A DNA stretch of 64,000 nt, from assembly GCF_011765465.1 (NCBI RefSeq), contig NZ_CP050265.1, positions 3,016,425 to 3,080,424 of the forward strand, read 5' to 3'. Position 1 is the stretch's first letter; each line of letters starts with the position of its first letter. Source of the stretch: Erythrobacter sp. (lineage in GTDB: Bacteria; Pseudomonadota; Alphaproteobacteria; Sphingomonadales; Sphingomonadaceae). Both the position numbers and the translations under genes were made by a program. The notes beneath the pieces are model-generated. The model was not told the origin of the DNA. It worked only from the letters and a program-made list of their open reading frames with translations, and did no database searches. Of the stretch, positions 25,845 to 35,075 are shown in pieces.

Positions 25845-28028
25845 CTAGCGCTGCGCGACGGTCTTGCCGCGTTCGCGTTCCATCTCCCGGTCCTCGTTCG
25901 CGCGGTGGATGACATAGGCGCGGATCGCCTCGATCTCCTCCTCGCTCATCGAGTCCGCGAAACCGGCCATGCCGTTGTCCTTGAGCAGGCCGTCATGCAC
26001 CACGGCCTTCCACGCCCGCCGGTCGCCGAGCGAGCCCGAGCGCCTGAGGTCCGGCAGCACGGTCGAGCCGACGGCGGCCGGAGCATGGCAGACTGCGCAA
26101 TAGCGGCCGTATTTCGCCTGGCCGAGCGCGATGGTTTCGGCCGAAGCGCGGCTGGGCGGCGGGTCGAGCGGCAGTTCGGCGAGTTCGGGTTCGGGCGGCA
26201 GTTTTCCGTCCGCACCGAGCTTGAACACCAGCAGCCGCGAAATGTTGCGCACCGGGGCCTTCTGCTCGATCAGCGCGCCGTCGACCGACAGCGCATAGGC
26301 TCCGCCCCATCCGGCGAGCACGGCGACATATTGTTCGCCGTCGACGGTGTAGGTGATAGGCGGCGCGACGACCCCGGTCTGGGCTGGAAAGCTCCATAGC
26401 TTTTCGCCGCTCGCCGCATCATAAGCGTTGAATTCGCTCCCCGCTGTCCCCTGGAAGACGAGCCCGCCGCCGGTCGCGAGCAGGCCGCCGTTCCACGGCC
26501 CCGGATGCTCGACCGTCCAGCGCGGTTCCTGCTTCACAGGATCCCAGGCGACCAGCATTCCCTTGAGCGTGCCCGCGACTTCGCGGCGAATGCCCATGCC
26601 GGGCGGCAGGTCGCCCGCGCCGAGCGTGAATCCGACGTTGAAGCCGCGCGCGCGGTCGGGCTTCCAGTTCGCCTCGGGCGCATACATCATGCCCGCTTCG
26701 AAAGCCGGGATGTAAACGAGGTTCTCGGCGGGGTGATAGGCCATCGGATGCCAGTTGTGACCGCCCAGCGCGCCCGGCAGCACGAGCGCGGGCTTGCCGG
26801 TCTTGTCGATGCGGGTTTCCGGGTTCTCGATCGGACGGCCCGTCTCGGGGTCGATGCCTTTCGCCCAGTTGAGCGAGACATAGGGCTCGGCGCTGATGAA
26901 TTCGCCGGTCTTGCGGTCGATGACGTAGAAGAAGCCGTTCTTGGGCGCCTGCATCAGCACCTGCCGCATTTCGCCGCCCATTTCCATGTCGGCAAGGACG
27001 ATGTGCTGGGTCGCGGTGAAGTCCCACGTCTCGCCCGGCGTCGTCTGGTAATGCCAGACATATTCGCCGGTGTCGGGCCGGATCGCGACAATGCTGGAGA
27101 GGTAGAGGTTGTCGCCCTCGCCCGTCCCATCCTCGCCCGGCGAACGATAGGCGCGGTTCCATGGGCTCCCGTTGCCGACGCCGATATAGAGCAGGTCGAG
27201 ATCGGGGTCGTAGGCCATCGAATCCCACACCGTGCCCCCGCCGCCGATCGCGTCGGAGGAGCCGAGCACGTCCATGTTCCAGGTTTCGGCGGCCTTCTTG
27301 AGGTGCGCCGGAGCGTCCTCTCCGTCGTCTCCGCCGGGCACGGTGTAGAAGCGCCACAGCTCCTCGCCGTCCTTCGCGTCATAGGCTGCGACATAGCCGC
27401 GCACGCCGAATTCGGCGCCGCCGTTGCCGATGATGACCTTGCCGTCGATCACACGCGGCGCGCCGGTGATGGTGTAGCTCTTCGACTGGTCTACCGTGAA
27501 CTTTTCCCATTTCACCTCGCCCGTCTCGCGGTCGAGCGCGACCAGCCGCCCGTCGAGCGTGCCGAGGTAGAGCGTGTCGCCCCAGGCGGCGAGCCCGCGA
27601 TTGACCACGTCGCAGCAAGCCTTGACCGCGGTCTCGCCCGGCACTTGCGGATCATAGTGCCACAGCGCTTCGCCAGTCGCCGCGTCGAAGGCGAAGACCT
27701 TGCTCCATGCGCTCGTCACGTAGAGCTTGCCGTCGATCACCAGCGGGGTCGCTTCCTGCCCGCGCGCGGTGTCCATGTCCGCGAACCAGGCAAGACCGAG
27801 ATCGGCGACATTCCCGGTGTTGACCGCGTCGAGCGGCGAGAAGCGCTGTTCGGAATAGGTCCGCCCGTGGGTGATCCAGTTCGCGCTATCGCCGTCCGCG
27901 CCTGTCAGCATCGCGGCGGTGATGCCGCTTTCGCCCGCCACGGCATCACTGAAAATCCCGTCGCATCCCCCAAGCGCCAGCGCGCCGAGCAGCGCCATCG
28001 GCGCCGCGACCCATCGCATCGTCTTCAT
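25845..28028 (-). CDS. PQQ-dependent quinohaemoprotein dehydrogenase, lipoprotein
   Basis: Type II quinohaemoprotein alcohol-dehydrogenase-like enzyme, 727 residues. The signal ends in a lipobox (ALALGGC), so it is probably anchored to a membrane facing the periplasm. The eight-bladed propeller carries repeated W-motifs (GEALWHYDP, GEVKWEKF, GEELWRFY, GEKLWSFPA) and the vicinal disulfide KACCDVVNRG that stacks on PQQ. A C-terminal cytochrome c domain has CAVCH. It should oxidise an alcohol or sugar and pass electrons to haem c. The ATG at 28028 is preferred over the GTG 9 bases earlier because GGGAGAG is spaced well for it. It is divergent from the dienelactone hydrolase gene. No PQQ synthesis genes lie in the window. 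Confidence 0.92.
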   Translation of the reverse strand: MKTMRWVAAPMALLGALALGGCDGIFSDAVAGESGITAAMLTGADGDSANWITHGRTYSEQRFSPLDAVNTGNVADLGLAWFADMDTARGQEATPLVIDGKLYVTSAWSKVFAFDAATGEALWHYDPQVPGETAVKACCDVVNRGLAAWGDTLYLGTLDGRLVALDRETGEVKWEKFTVDQSKSYTITGAPRVIDGKVIIGNGGAEFGVRGYVAAYDAKDGEELWRFYTVPGGDDGEDAPAHLKKAAETWNMDVLGSSDAIGGGGTVWDSMAYDPDLDLLYIGVGNGSPWNRAYRSPGEDGTGEGDNLYLSSIVAIRPDTGEYVWHYQTTPGETWDFTATQHIVLADMEMGGEMRQVLMQAPKNGFFYVIDRKTGEFISAEPYVSLNWAKGIDPETGRPIENPETRIDKTGKPALVLPGALGGHNWHPMAYHPAENLVYIPAFEAGMMYAPEANWKPDRARGFNVGFTLGAGDLPPGMGIRREVAGTLKGMLVAWDPVKQEPRWTVEHPGPWNGGLLATGGGLVFQGTAGSEFNAYDAASGEKLWSFPAQTGVVAPPITYTVDGEQYVAVLAGWGGAYALSVDGALIEQKAPVRNISRLLVFKLGADGKLPPEPELAELPLDPPPSRASAETIALGQAKYGRYCAVCHAPAAVGSTVLPDLRRSGSLGDRRAWKAVVHDGLLKDNGMAGFADSMSEEEIEAIRAYVIHRANEDREMERERGKTVAQR

Positions 28029-28135
28029 TGATTTCACTCTCCCATTTGCAACCCATCTTGCCGCGCAATCAGGCGGTTGTCCATCGCCCGCTTGCGTGCC
28101 ACTTGTTGCGCCGGGCGGGCCAAGGAGAGACGATC

Positions 28136-29014
28136 ATGTGCGACGAGGCGAAACTGGGCGAATGGGCGAAGCAGGCGATCAGCCGGCGGCGGTTCGGGGC
28201 GTTGACGGGCGCGGCTGCGGTCGCGGCCTGCTCGCCGGGCGAGATCGGTGGCGCAGCCGAGCCCGCTGCCGCCGCGCTCACCGAAAGCGGCGTCACCTTC
28301 GAAACCGCCGACGGCACGATGGACGCTTTTTTCGTCCACCCCAGCGAGGGCAGGCACCCCGGCGTGATCTTCTGGCCCGACATCGCTTCCTTGCGCGAAT
28401 CCAAGCGCAACATGGCGCGGCGTCTCGCGGGCGAGGGCTACGCCGTGCTCGTCCTCAATCCCTATTACCGCGACGTTGCGGGCGAGCAGTTCGCCGATTT
28501 CGCGGCTTTCATCGACGAAGGCGGCTTCGGCAAGGTCAAGCCGTGGCGTGAAAAGCTCGATGCCGAAGCGATCGGGCGCGATGCGGCGGCCGCGGTGGCC
28601 TGGCTCGACCAGCAGGCGGCCGTCGACACGGGCAAGGGCATCGGCACGCAGGGCTATTGCATGGGCGGTCCCTTCACGATCTGGAGCGCGGCGGCGGTGC
28701 CTGGCCGCATCAAGGCGGCGGCGAGCTTCCACGGCGGCGGTCTCGTGCGCGAGGACGATTCCATGAGCCCGCACAGGATGCTCGACGATGTCGAGGCGCG
28801 GCTCCTGATTGCAATCGCTGAAGACGACCACGAAAAGGATCCGAGCGCCAAGTTGCTTTTCGCCAAGGCGGCCGGCCTCGCCGCGGTCCCGGCCAAGATC
28901 GAGGTCTACGAAGGCGACCACGGTTGGACCGTCCCCGACAGCCCGGCCTATGTCGAGCCCGCCGCGGAAAAGGCGTATGCCGACCTCCTCGAACTGTACG
29001 CAAAAGCGCTCTGA
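28136..29014 (+). CDS. dienelactone hydrolase family protein with Tat-type signal
   Basis: Alpha/beta hydrolase of the dienelactone hydrolase family, 292 residues. The catalytic Cys lies in GTQGYCMGGP, with Asp in AEDDHEKD and His in EGDHGW, the usual Cys-Asp-His triad. The N-terminus has a twin-arginine motif and lipobox-like end (SRRRFGALTGAAAVAAC), so the protein is probably exported folded and perhaps lipid-anchored, unusual for a family that is mostly cytoplasmic. The ATG at 28136 has AAGGAGAG 7 bases upstream. The 107-base gap to the divergent PQQ dehydrogenase start must hold both promoters, hinting at a shared periplasmic oxidation or lactone step. Confidence 0.87.
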   Translation: MCDEAKLGEWAKQAISRRRFGALTGAAAVAACSPGEIGGAAEPAAAALTESGVTFETADGTMDAFFVHPSEGRHPGVIFWPDIASLRESKRNMARRLAGEGYAVLVLNPYYRDVAGEQFADFAAFIDEGGFGKVKPWREKLDAEAIGRDAAAAVAWLDQQAAVDTGKGIGTQGYCMGGPFTIWSAAAVPGRIKAAASFHGGGLVREDDSMSPHRMLDDVEARLLIAIAEDDHEKDPSAKLLFAKAAGLAAVPAKIEVYEGDHGWTVPDSPAYVEPAAEKAYADLLELYAKAL

Positions 29015-29102
29015 GGGGTCCCGTCGCATCCTTACAAGGTCCGTGGGCGCTCCCTGATTAGTCTCGCCCCTGCGGCAATCGCGGACAGGAGGCATACGGG
29101 AC

Positions 29103-30329
29103 ATGGGCAGGATAGCGCGCGCAATCGGATACCTCGGTCTGGCATGCGCCTTCGCCGGGACTGCGGCAGCGGCGCAGGACGGGGCGGCGCAGACCGAGCC
29201 GGATGCACGGGGCAAGGCGATCATTGCCGATTACAAGGCGCTGAGCGTCGCCCGGGCGATCGACGATCGCTGCATGGTGCTCGACTTCGCCAATCGCCGC
29301 CTGCTCGAAAACGCGATGATCGGGCACATGATGGACCTGCCGGGCATTGCTGGGACCTCCCCGGTTGAGATGGGAGCCGAGGCCTATTACGCGAACATCT
29401 CCGCCATCACCGAAAAGCACGCGAAGCCGATGCGCGAAGTGGCCGCGAACATTCCCTGCGCCAAAGCGGACCAGGCGCTTGCCGAAGCCAAGCTCTTCCT
29501 TGCCGCCGACATCATCGCCCATCAGCAGATATCCAGGGACGCCTTTGCCGAGATGGCGGACGAGCAGGAAAAGTCCCTGTTCGCGCAGCTCGTCCGGGCC
29601 GTGCAGGGCTCGCTCGCCCAGGCGCCCGAGGGCACGCTCGAGCGCTATGTCGGCGGGCGGATGCGGACCATCGACGCCCAAGGAAAGGATGCGGCGGGCC
29701 ACGCGCTCTGGTCGCTGCGCCAGTTCGAGACGGCGCGTCTGTTCGGCATCAAGGGCCACGACCTGCGTTGGGACGAGGCGCAGCGCGGCTGGGTCCTGTG
29801 GGATATGCAGAGGCGCGCCAAGGTCCCGTCCTACGTCTTCGATGCGCCCGTGCGCGTGCCGCTCTTCGAAAGCGAGGGCGAGGGCTGGGAGCGCAAGACC
29901 TTTGCCAACCGCGAGGCGCTGCTCCTGCCGCGCAAGGGCGGGCCTTCCATGGAATTCGTCGCTTTCCCGACCGAGGCCGGCATGGACCTCTCCGGGGCAG
30001 AAGCGCTGGTCGGGGTGGGTTCGGGCCAGATGGACATGGCTTTGTTCCTTCCCGTCATCGACTGGACCGAGGGCAGGGCCAAGGCCCTGTCGCGCGAGTG
30101 CCCGGCCTCGGCGCACTGCTTCCGCTTCGATTTCAAGGTGACGAATGCGATGGAAAAACGGGTGCGCGAGAACCGGGATGTCTACAGCGCCCAATTCGCG
30201 CTGCTCGCTTCTTCCGCCCGTTCTATCGAGAGCATCGCCAAGCTGAAGAAAGCCGCAAGGCTGGGGACCAAGCGGCTTTACAGCCCGTCGCTGCGCGACA
30301 TGTTCCCCAATGCGTCGCGGGGCGAATAG
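29103..30329 (+). CDS. hypothetical secreted protein
   Basis: A 408-residue protein I do not recognise. It has a Sec signal peptide (GRIARAIGYLGLACAFAGTA, cut after AAA). The mature chain is largely helical up to about residue 200, then shows a mixed part with GWVLWDMQRRAKVPSY and a Cys pair (ECPASAHC). A good AGGAGG site precedes the ATG. It follows the dienelactone hydrolase gene by 88 bases on the same strand and converges with the NDUFA9-like gene 15 bases on. Presumably periplasmic; no function proposed. Confidence 0.72.
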   Translation: MGRIARAIGYLGLACAFAGTAAAAQDGAAQTEPDARGKAIIADYKALSVARAIDDRCMVLDFANRRLLENAMIGHMMDLPGIAGTSPVEMGAEAYYANISAITEKHAKPMREVAANIPCAKADQALAEAKLFLAADIIAHQQISRDAFAEMADEQEKSLFAQLVRAVQGSLAQAPEGTLERYVGGRMRTIDAQGKDAAGHALWSLRQFETARLFGIKGHDLRWDEAQRGWVLWDMQRRAKVPSYVFDAPVRVPLFESEGEGWERKTFANREALLLPRKGGPSMEFVAFPTEAGMDLSGAEALVGVGSGQMDMALFLPVIDWTEGRAKALSRECPASAHCFRFDFKVTNAMEKRVRENRDVYSAQFALLASSARSIESIAKLKKAARLGTKRLYSPSLRDMFPNASRGE

Positions 30330-30344
30330 CGCGCAGCCGGCGCC

Positions 30345-31307
30345 TCAGGTCGCCTGCTGGTCGCTGCGCACGTTGTCGAGCCCGAAGCGGCCCTGCTTGC
30401 GATAGCGCACCATCCACTTGTCGAGGAACAGGCCGAGCGGCCTGGGCTCGATCCCGAGATCGGCATAGGTGCGATGTTCGCCGCTCACGGTGCTGCCGGG
30501 CTTGAGCAAGGTCCACTGGTCCTTGCTCATCGGTGTGCCGGGCAGGCTGGCGAACAGGCTCGACAGGGAATCCGACATCGCGACGAAGCGTCGCTTGCGT
30601 CCCTGCGCGGCGGCGATGCGGCGGTTGATCTCCATCATCGTCAGCCGCTCCGGCCCGCCCAGTTCGTAGACGTGCCCGCCATGCGTCTCGGGGTGCTCGA
30701 GCGCGACGGCGATGGCTTCGGCGACATCGTCGACATAGGTTAGTTGCAGCTCGGCCTCGGGACCGAACACGGGAAGGACGGGCATAAGCTGGATCAGCTG
30801 GCCGAACATATTGAGGAAGTTGTCGTCCTTGCCGAAAACGATCGAGGGCCTGAGGATGGTGGCTTCGGGGAATTCCTCGCGCACGCGCTCCTCGCCGATC
30901 GCCTTGCCGCGCGCATAGGTGGTGGGTGAAGAGGCATCGACGCCGATCGCGCTCACATGGACGAAGGCGCGCGCGCCGTTCTGCCTGGCGATGCGGGCCA
31001 TGGTTCCGGGCGCTTCGCCCATCAGTTTCTCGAGATCGCCGCTGAACGCGCCGACCAGGTTCACGACATGGGTCGCTCCGTGGAGGGCGGCGGCGACCGA
31101 TTCCTCGTTAGTGATATCGCAGCGCGCGAACTGCAACTGGCCGAGATTGGCGAGCGGCTTCAGCGAATGGCTGTGTTCGGGATGGCGGCTGGCGATGCGC
31201 AGGCGCGCGCCGCGTTCGAGCAGGCTTTGCGCCACGTAATTCCCGATAAAGCCACTTCCGCCGAATACGGTGACGAGCGAATCGAACAAGGGAGAGGTTC
31301 TGGTCAT
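30345..31307 (-). CDS. NDUFA9-like NAD(P)-binding protein (atypical SDR)
   Basis: A 320-residue extended/atypical SDR resembling the complex I accessory subunit NDUFA9, common in alphaproteobacteria. The Rossmann motif VFGGSGFIGNYVAQSLLERG is slightly GGxGFIG rather than GxxGxxG of classical SDRs; HVSAIGVDASSPTTYARGKA and ATILRPSIVFGKDDNFLNMF are typical of this family. Some homologues are linked to complex I assembly or ubiquinone; the role here is by family only. The ATG at 31307 (MTRTSPLFDSLVTVFGG) is chosen; the open frame extends further 5' but that part overlaps the tRNA region and lacks family features. Confidence 0.86.
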   Translation of the reverse strand: MTRTSPLFDSLVTVFGGSGFIGNYVAQSLLERGARLRIASRHPEHSHSLKPLANLGQLQFARCDITNEESVAAALHGATHVVNLVGAFSGDLEKLMGEAPGTMARIARQNGARAFVHVSAIGVDASSPTTYARGKAIGEERVREEFPEATILRPSIVFGKDDNFLNMFGQLIQLMPVLPVFGPEAELQLTYVDDVAEAIAVALEHPETHGGHVYELGGPERLTMMEINRRIAAAQGRKRRFVAMSDSLSSLFASLPGTPMSKDQWTLLKPGSTVSGEHRTYADLGIEPRPLGLFLDKWMVRYRKQGRFGLDNVRSDQQAT

Positions 31308-31432
31308 GGTCGCGCTTGTGCTTGGCTTTACCTTGGGTCGGTTTTGGGTGTTGGATTTGGCAACGCGCCATGCGTCAATCCGGTCCGCGGAGCAAGGGGC
31401 GAGACGGAAGGGGAAGCCTAGTGAGCTTGTCG

Positions 31433-31462
31433 TTGACAGGACGACCTCCCACTCGCTATTGG
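31433..31462 (+). promoter_or_regulatory. probable promoter of tRNA-Leu
   Basis: A consensus -35 box TTGACA (31433-31438) is followed 18 bases later by TATTGG (31457-31462), a weak -10. It lies about 48 bases before the tRNA-Leu gene on the same strand, and no other gene there needs it. Confidence 0.5.
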
Positions 31463-31509
31463 CGCCCCCTACCAAGCGCGGAGGCGATATGGCTTCGCTT
31501 CTGATGTGT

Positions 31510-31596
<87 letters not shown>

Positions 31597-31641
31597 TTTA
31601 TCTGCCAGTATCCGCGACGCTCTAGTCTGAGCCCGAAGTTT

Positions 31642-32615
31642 CTACCAGCTAGGGGTAGAGCCTTGGCCCGTTTTGGTGCCCATCGCTGGGCGTGATGGGA
31701 ACAACCGTATCGGGCGCATGCCCCGATATGAAATGCCGCTTGATCCTGCGCCCATCTCGACCGGGGTCCTGTTCCTGAGGCTCGAGTGAGGCCGGAAGTG
31801 GTTGTAGTCTTGCCGCCAGGCTTTCAGCTCCTGGCGGGCATGGGCGCGGCTGGTGGAGATCGTCTCGTTCAAGAGTTCGTCACGCAGGCGTGCGTTGGAA
31901 GCGAAGCTGGCCAAAGGCCAACCTCTCGATGAACCCGTTTTGATACGGCTTCCCCGGTGCGATGTAGTGCCACTCGACGTTGCGATCCTTGCTCCAGCGC
32001 AGGATCGCCATGCTGGTGAGTTCGGTGCCGTTATCGCTGACGATCGTGTGGGGCCGTGCCATCCGCTCGAAGACAGCCGCATCAAGCTCACGGCCGACCC
32101 TTGCGCCGGAGATCGACGTATCGGCGATCAGGCGCACGCACTCCCGGCTGTAGTCATCGACCACGGCAAAGATCCGGAACCTGCGCCCGCAAGCGAAGGC
32201 ATCAGATACGGATTCGTAGCGAAGCGGAGAAGGGCGCGCAGCGCCCAACTCGAGACTCCAGCGCTGGTTCGGCCCCTGAGGCACCGTCATCGGCGCTCTT
32301 CTGCCCAAAGCCCGCTTGCGCCCGCCACGGCGGCGCACCTGCAGCCGCTCCTCGCGATAGAGCCGCCGGAACTTCTCGTGGTTCATGGTCCATCCTTCCC
32401 GGCATAGGAGCCAGTGGAGCCGCCGATAGCCGAACCGGCGTCGCTGGCTGGCCAGTTCCCTGATACGCTCGCGCGCCTTGGCATCGTCGGGCCGACGACT
32501 GACATAGCGCACCATCGTCCGGTCCACGCCCAGCACCGCGCAGGCACGGCGTTGGCTCACCTCGAATACTTCCTGGAGATGAGCCACAGCCTGCCGCCTG
32601 GCGCCGGGCGTCAGA
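31642..32615 (-). pseudogene. IS3-family transposase orfB, frameshifted
   Basis: The integrase-type transposase is recognisable in two frames. The first covers the helix-turn-helix and most of the DDE core (RRFGYRRLHWLLCREGW, FAVVDDYSRECVRLIADTSI, IVSDNGTELTSMAILRW, GKPYQNGFIE), then fails near 31922. The second resumes at NARLRDELLNETISTSRAHA and DYNHFRPHSSLRNRTP. The break is caused by about 22 extra bases at 31897-31922 compared with the other copy at 40598 onward. The 5' end is cut by the IS110-type sequence near 32615. Confidence 0.85.
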
Positions 32616-32616
32616 A

Positions 32617-33436
32617 CTAATGGGATGACCCGCCCTGTCCTTCCACGCACATTCAGCGGACTGAGAAGGAGGTAAATATGAGCATTCGCAACCAACCAAG
32701 AGACGCAGCCGTTTTCGGTATCGACATCGGCAAGACAGTTTTTCACGTGGTCGGCCTCGATGCTGCCCACGCACCGATCCAGAAGGCGACGTTCAGACGA
32801 GAGACCTTGCTGCAGTTCTTCGAGCGTGCATCGCCGGTTCTGGTCGGGATGGAAGCATGTCCGGGCTCGCAGTGGCTGGCTCGCAAGCTGCAGGCCATGG
32901 GGCATACGGTCCGGATGGTGCCGGCGCAGTTCGTGAAGCCCTTTGTGAAGTCGAACAAGAACGACATCATTGATGCAGAGGCCATCGCAGAAGCCGTGGC
33001 AAGGCCGACGATGCGCTTCGTTGAGATCAGGACTCCGGAGCAGATCGACCTGCAAGCACTCCACCGAGTGCGAGGCCGGATGATCGCTCATCGAACGAGG
33101 CTGATCAGCCAGATGCGCGCTTTCTGTCTCGAGTATGGCATCGCGATCCACCAGGGCGCGGGCAAGTTCAAAGCCGAGATACCACGCGTGCTGTCGGATG
33201 AGACCAACGAGCTCACCGCTTCGATGCGCCGCATCCTGACAGAGGTACACGGCGAGATGATGGAACTTGAGCAGCGCATCGCAACGATAAACCGCGAGAT
33301 CGAAGACATCGCAGCGCGCAGTGATACCGCACGCCGTCTGATGACTGTGCCAGGCATCGGCCCCCTGGCCTCGACCGCGCTACTGGCGGCGGCAGGTTCC
33401 GGGCGCCAGTTCGCCAAAGCTCGAGATCTCGCTGCC
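32617..33436 (+). mobile_element. truncated IS110-family element nested in the IS3 element
   Basis: An IS110-type piece lies on the plus strand inside the IS3 element, replacing roughly 75 bases between the IS3 orfA and orfB. Its left edge is near 32617 and its right edge near 33436, where the IS3 orfA frame resumes on the opposite strand. The right end of the IS110 element is missing. Edges are estimated from where protein similarity changes. Confidence 0.72.
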
Positions 33437-33451
33437 TCCTGCTCCAGCTGA
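32678..33451 (+). pseudogene. IS110-family transposase, C-terminus lost
   Basis: A 257-residue remnant of a DEDD-type transposase. The N-terminal RuvC-like domain is intact: FGIDIGKTVFHVVG (Asp), LVGMEACPGSQWLARKL (Glu) and KNDIIDAEAIAEA (two Asp). The Transposase_20 domain begins (TVPGIGPLASTALLAAAG) but stops at AKARDLAA, just before the usual region with the catalytic Ser; the last four codons and stop come from the joined IS3 sequence. Normal members have about 340 residues. A strong AAGGAGG site precedes the ATG, so it may still be translated. Confidence 0.85.
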
Positions 33452-33621
33452 CGCAGCCGTCCGGCGTCCGACACTTCCGGTCCGCCATACTTCGACTTCC
33501 ATTTATAATAAGTCGCCGAGCTGATCCCTTGACGGCGACGAACATCCGCCGTCGGCATCCCAGCTTTCTGCTCCTTCAAAACAGCGATGATCTGCTCCTC
33601 GCTGAACCTGCTCCGCTTCAT
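33437..33621 (-). pseudogene. IS3-family orfA, 3' part lost
   Basis: The first 60 or so residues of the IS3 orfA helix-turn-helix protein are present: KRSRFSEEQIIAVLKEQKAG, then RRRQGISSATYYKWKSKYGG and the start of the leucine-zipper (LRQLEQE). After that the frame enters antisense IS110 sequence. The ATG lies at 33621, about 55 bases inside the right terminal repeat. Confidence 0.85.
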
Positions 33622-33898
33622 TCGTCCGTCTCCTCCTCAGAGCCGGACTCTACTCACCTTTGGAGGAAATCTAGGGGCTCAGACCAGCGAGCCCCATGGG
33701 TTCAGCCCCCATGGTCACGTTCTCGTGCGCGGTCCGGCTATAAGGTGCCGAAGCGAGGGCTCTGAAGGAGGCAACAGGACAGCGGCCTGGTGCTATTTAC
33801 CGCGCGGGGGCGATCTGTCGTGTGCCATGGTGCGCAGCGGAAAGGCCTTGAAATGGGATCGCGACTGGAGCGATCACACTTACTGAGCGAGTCTCCCT

Positions 33899-34093
33899 AT
33901 GGTGCAGGAATGGGAGATTTGGTCGTGCGCCAATCACGCTATCAAGGTCCATGGAGAGAACGCAGCGATCTTTGCCGCCATGCGCTCCGATGAACTGATG
34001 GAGGAAGGCGACCTCGCCGCTGCCAAGTTTTTCAGGCGGATCGTGACTGCCATCAATCGTCTATCGGAAGGTTCGATGGGCCGCGTGCATTGA
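33899..34093 (+). CDS. small DUF6961-type protein
   Basis: A 64-residue protein with the pattern WEIWSCANHAIKVHGENAAI, then RSDELMEEGD and a closing IVTAINRLSEG. This resembles the short sphingomonad proteins annotated as DUF6961 (W-xx-C-A ... HG ... R ... L...GD ... I..L). Their function is unknown. It lies alone, 215 bases after the IS3 element, and opposite in direction to the winged-helix gene at 34224. Confidence 0.6.
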   Translation: MVQEWEIWSCANHAIKVHGENAAIFAAMRSDELMEEGDLAAAKFFRRIVTAINRLSEGSMGRVH

Positions 34094-34223
34094 GCCAAAG
34101 GCGATATTTGTGCTGATTGCGAACTGTCTGTTGAGGGGACCTGAGTAGCTCCAAGCGGACGTTCAGCTATCGACTTCAGATCTGTCAAAGCCTATGATCA
34201 TAGCCTGCTGACACGATTGCAAC

Positions 34224-34685
34224 TTATCTAGCGATGGCCTCAAGATATCGCGTCATCGCCTCAAACCCCTCGGCGGTCAGTGCGAGGAGCCTCCGCCTTT
34301 GATCATTGGGGTCGGGCTTTGATTGAATCAGTCCATAATTTTCTAGGACCTTCAGCCACCTTAGCGCAGTCGTGTTTGGAGCACCTGAGCCGATGCAAGC
34401 GCTCTTGACCGTGACTTCTTCACTGCGCGATTGATGGATGAACATATCCAACAATATGTCCCACGCTGGCTCGCCAAACAGGGCGTCATCGAATTCCTCG
34501 GCGCGCTTTCTGCGGTCCTTATAAGCTCTCTCGGCCGCTTCGACGGCAGTCTCAATGCGCCGGAGTCCGGGTGCAGTAGGTTTGGGGCCCAGAATGTCGA
34601 ACCCGCTGGCAGCCCGGATCTCGTTCAAAACAGCCTCCGCTTTATCGAGTGTGACTGCCAAGTCCTTAATGCTTTTACGTTCCAT
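34224..34685 (-). CDS. winged-helix (MarR-like) regulator, paralogue A
   Basis: A 153-residue protein: a helical N-terminal part (about 1-75) with RRKRAEEFDDALFGEPAWD, followed by a winged-helix domain (ILLDMF, VTVKSACIGSGAPNTTALRW, LENYGLIQSKPDPNDQRRRL). The C-terminal half fits MarR-type DNA-binding proteins seen often in sphingomonads. It is clearly paralogous to the protein at 49807-50268 (FGEPAWDILLD, VKSA..GS.AP.TTALRWL, RYL...). The two genes point in opposite directions and lie on either side of the sensory cluster, which suggests they may regulate it or share an origin with it. Confidence 0.78.
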   Translation of the reverse strand: MERKSIKDLAVTLDKAEAVLNEIRAASGFDILGPKPTAPGLRRIETAVEAAERAYKDRRKRAEEFDDALFGEPAWDILLDMFIHQSRSEEVTVKSACIGSGAPNTTALRWLKVLENYGLIQSKPDPNDQRRRLLALTAEGFEAMTRYLEAIAR

Positions 34686-34871
34686 GAGGCGACCCTTCCA
34701 CCTATTGAAGCACTAGCAGTTCAGATACTCCATCACTTGTATGGATACCCCTTCAGAAATTCATAAGCCGAGCCAATCTCATGCAAATTGTGCAAAAGGG
34801 CTTGCATGCCAATTGACCCAAGCGCCGTGAGATACACTTTGGCGTCGGGGCGTCGAATCTTTGGAGTTCAT

Positions 34872-35075
34872 ATGTCACCCACCCCTCGGAGCGAACCGCT
34901 GTGCGCAGATATGGAGGCCATACGCGGCAGGCTGCGTGAAGAGCTCCGGCTGTTGGACAAACTCGGTTACACCATGGCAGCAGCCTATCTTTCCCAGGCT
35001 GTGGATGCTCTGGAGGAAGAGTGGTTTGAACGCCGAGCCCCTGTCACTGATAGGAACAAGAACGGTCAGTCATAA
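34872..35075 (+). CDS. hypothetical protein
   Basis: A 67-residue protein from the ATG at 34872 (the open frame starts earlier at 34788). The core RGRLREELRLLDKLGYTMAA is a short amphipathic helix pair like that of small sphingomonad proteins of unknown function. It is followed by 360 bases of AT-richer DNA before the next gene. Coding is likely from its composition; no function proposed. Confidence 0.5.
   Translation: MSPTPRSEPLCADMEAIRGRLREELRLLDKLGYTMAAAYLSQAVDALEEEWFERRAPVTDRNKNGQS

Larger units (their letters stand above)
31625..33684 (-). mobile_element. IS3-family element, interrupted by an IS110-type fragment
   Basis: Terminal inverted repeats GTCTGAGCCC (31625-31634) and GGGCTCAGAC (33675-33684) bound an IS3-type element whose orfA and orfB lie on the minus strand. 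Without the nested IS110 piece it would be about 1.24 kb, a normal IS3 length. No direct target repeat was seen at the ends. Both transposase frames are broken, so the element is inactive by itself. A second, truncated copy of its orfB end lies at 40598-40981, about 88 percent alike by eye. Confidence 0.85.

Noticed and set aside
26505..28031. 508-codon open frame on the plus strand
   Set aside because: Antisense to the PQQ dehydrogenase, which has full family motifs on the other strand.
33700..33898. Possible lost right end of the IS110 element beyond the IS3 end
   Set aside because: The sequence could not be matched to any IS110 end I know, so no feature was called.
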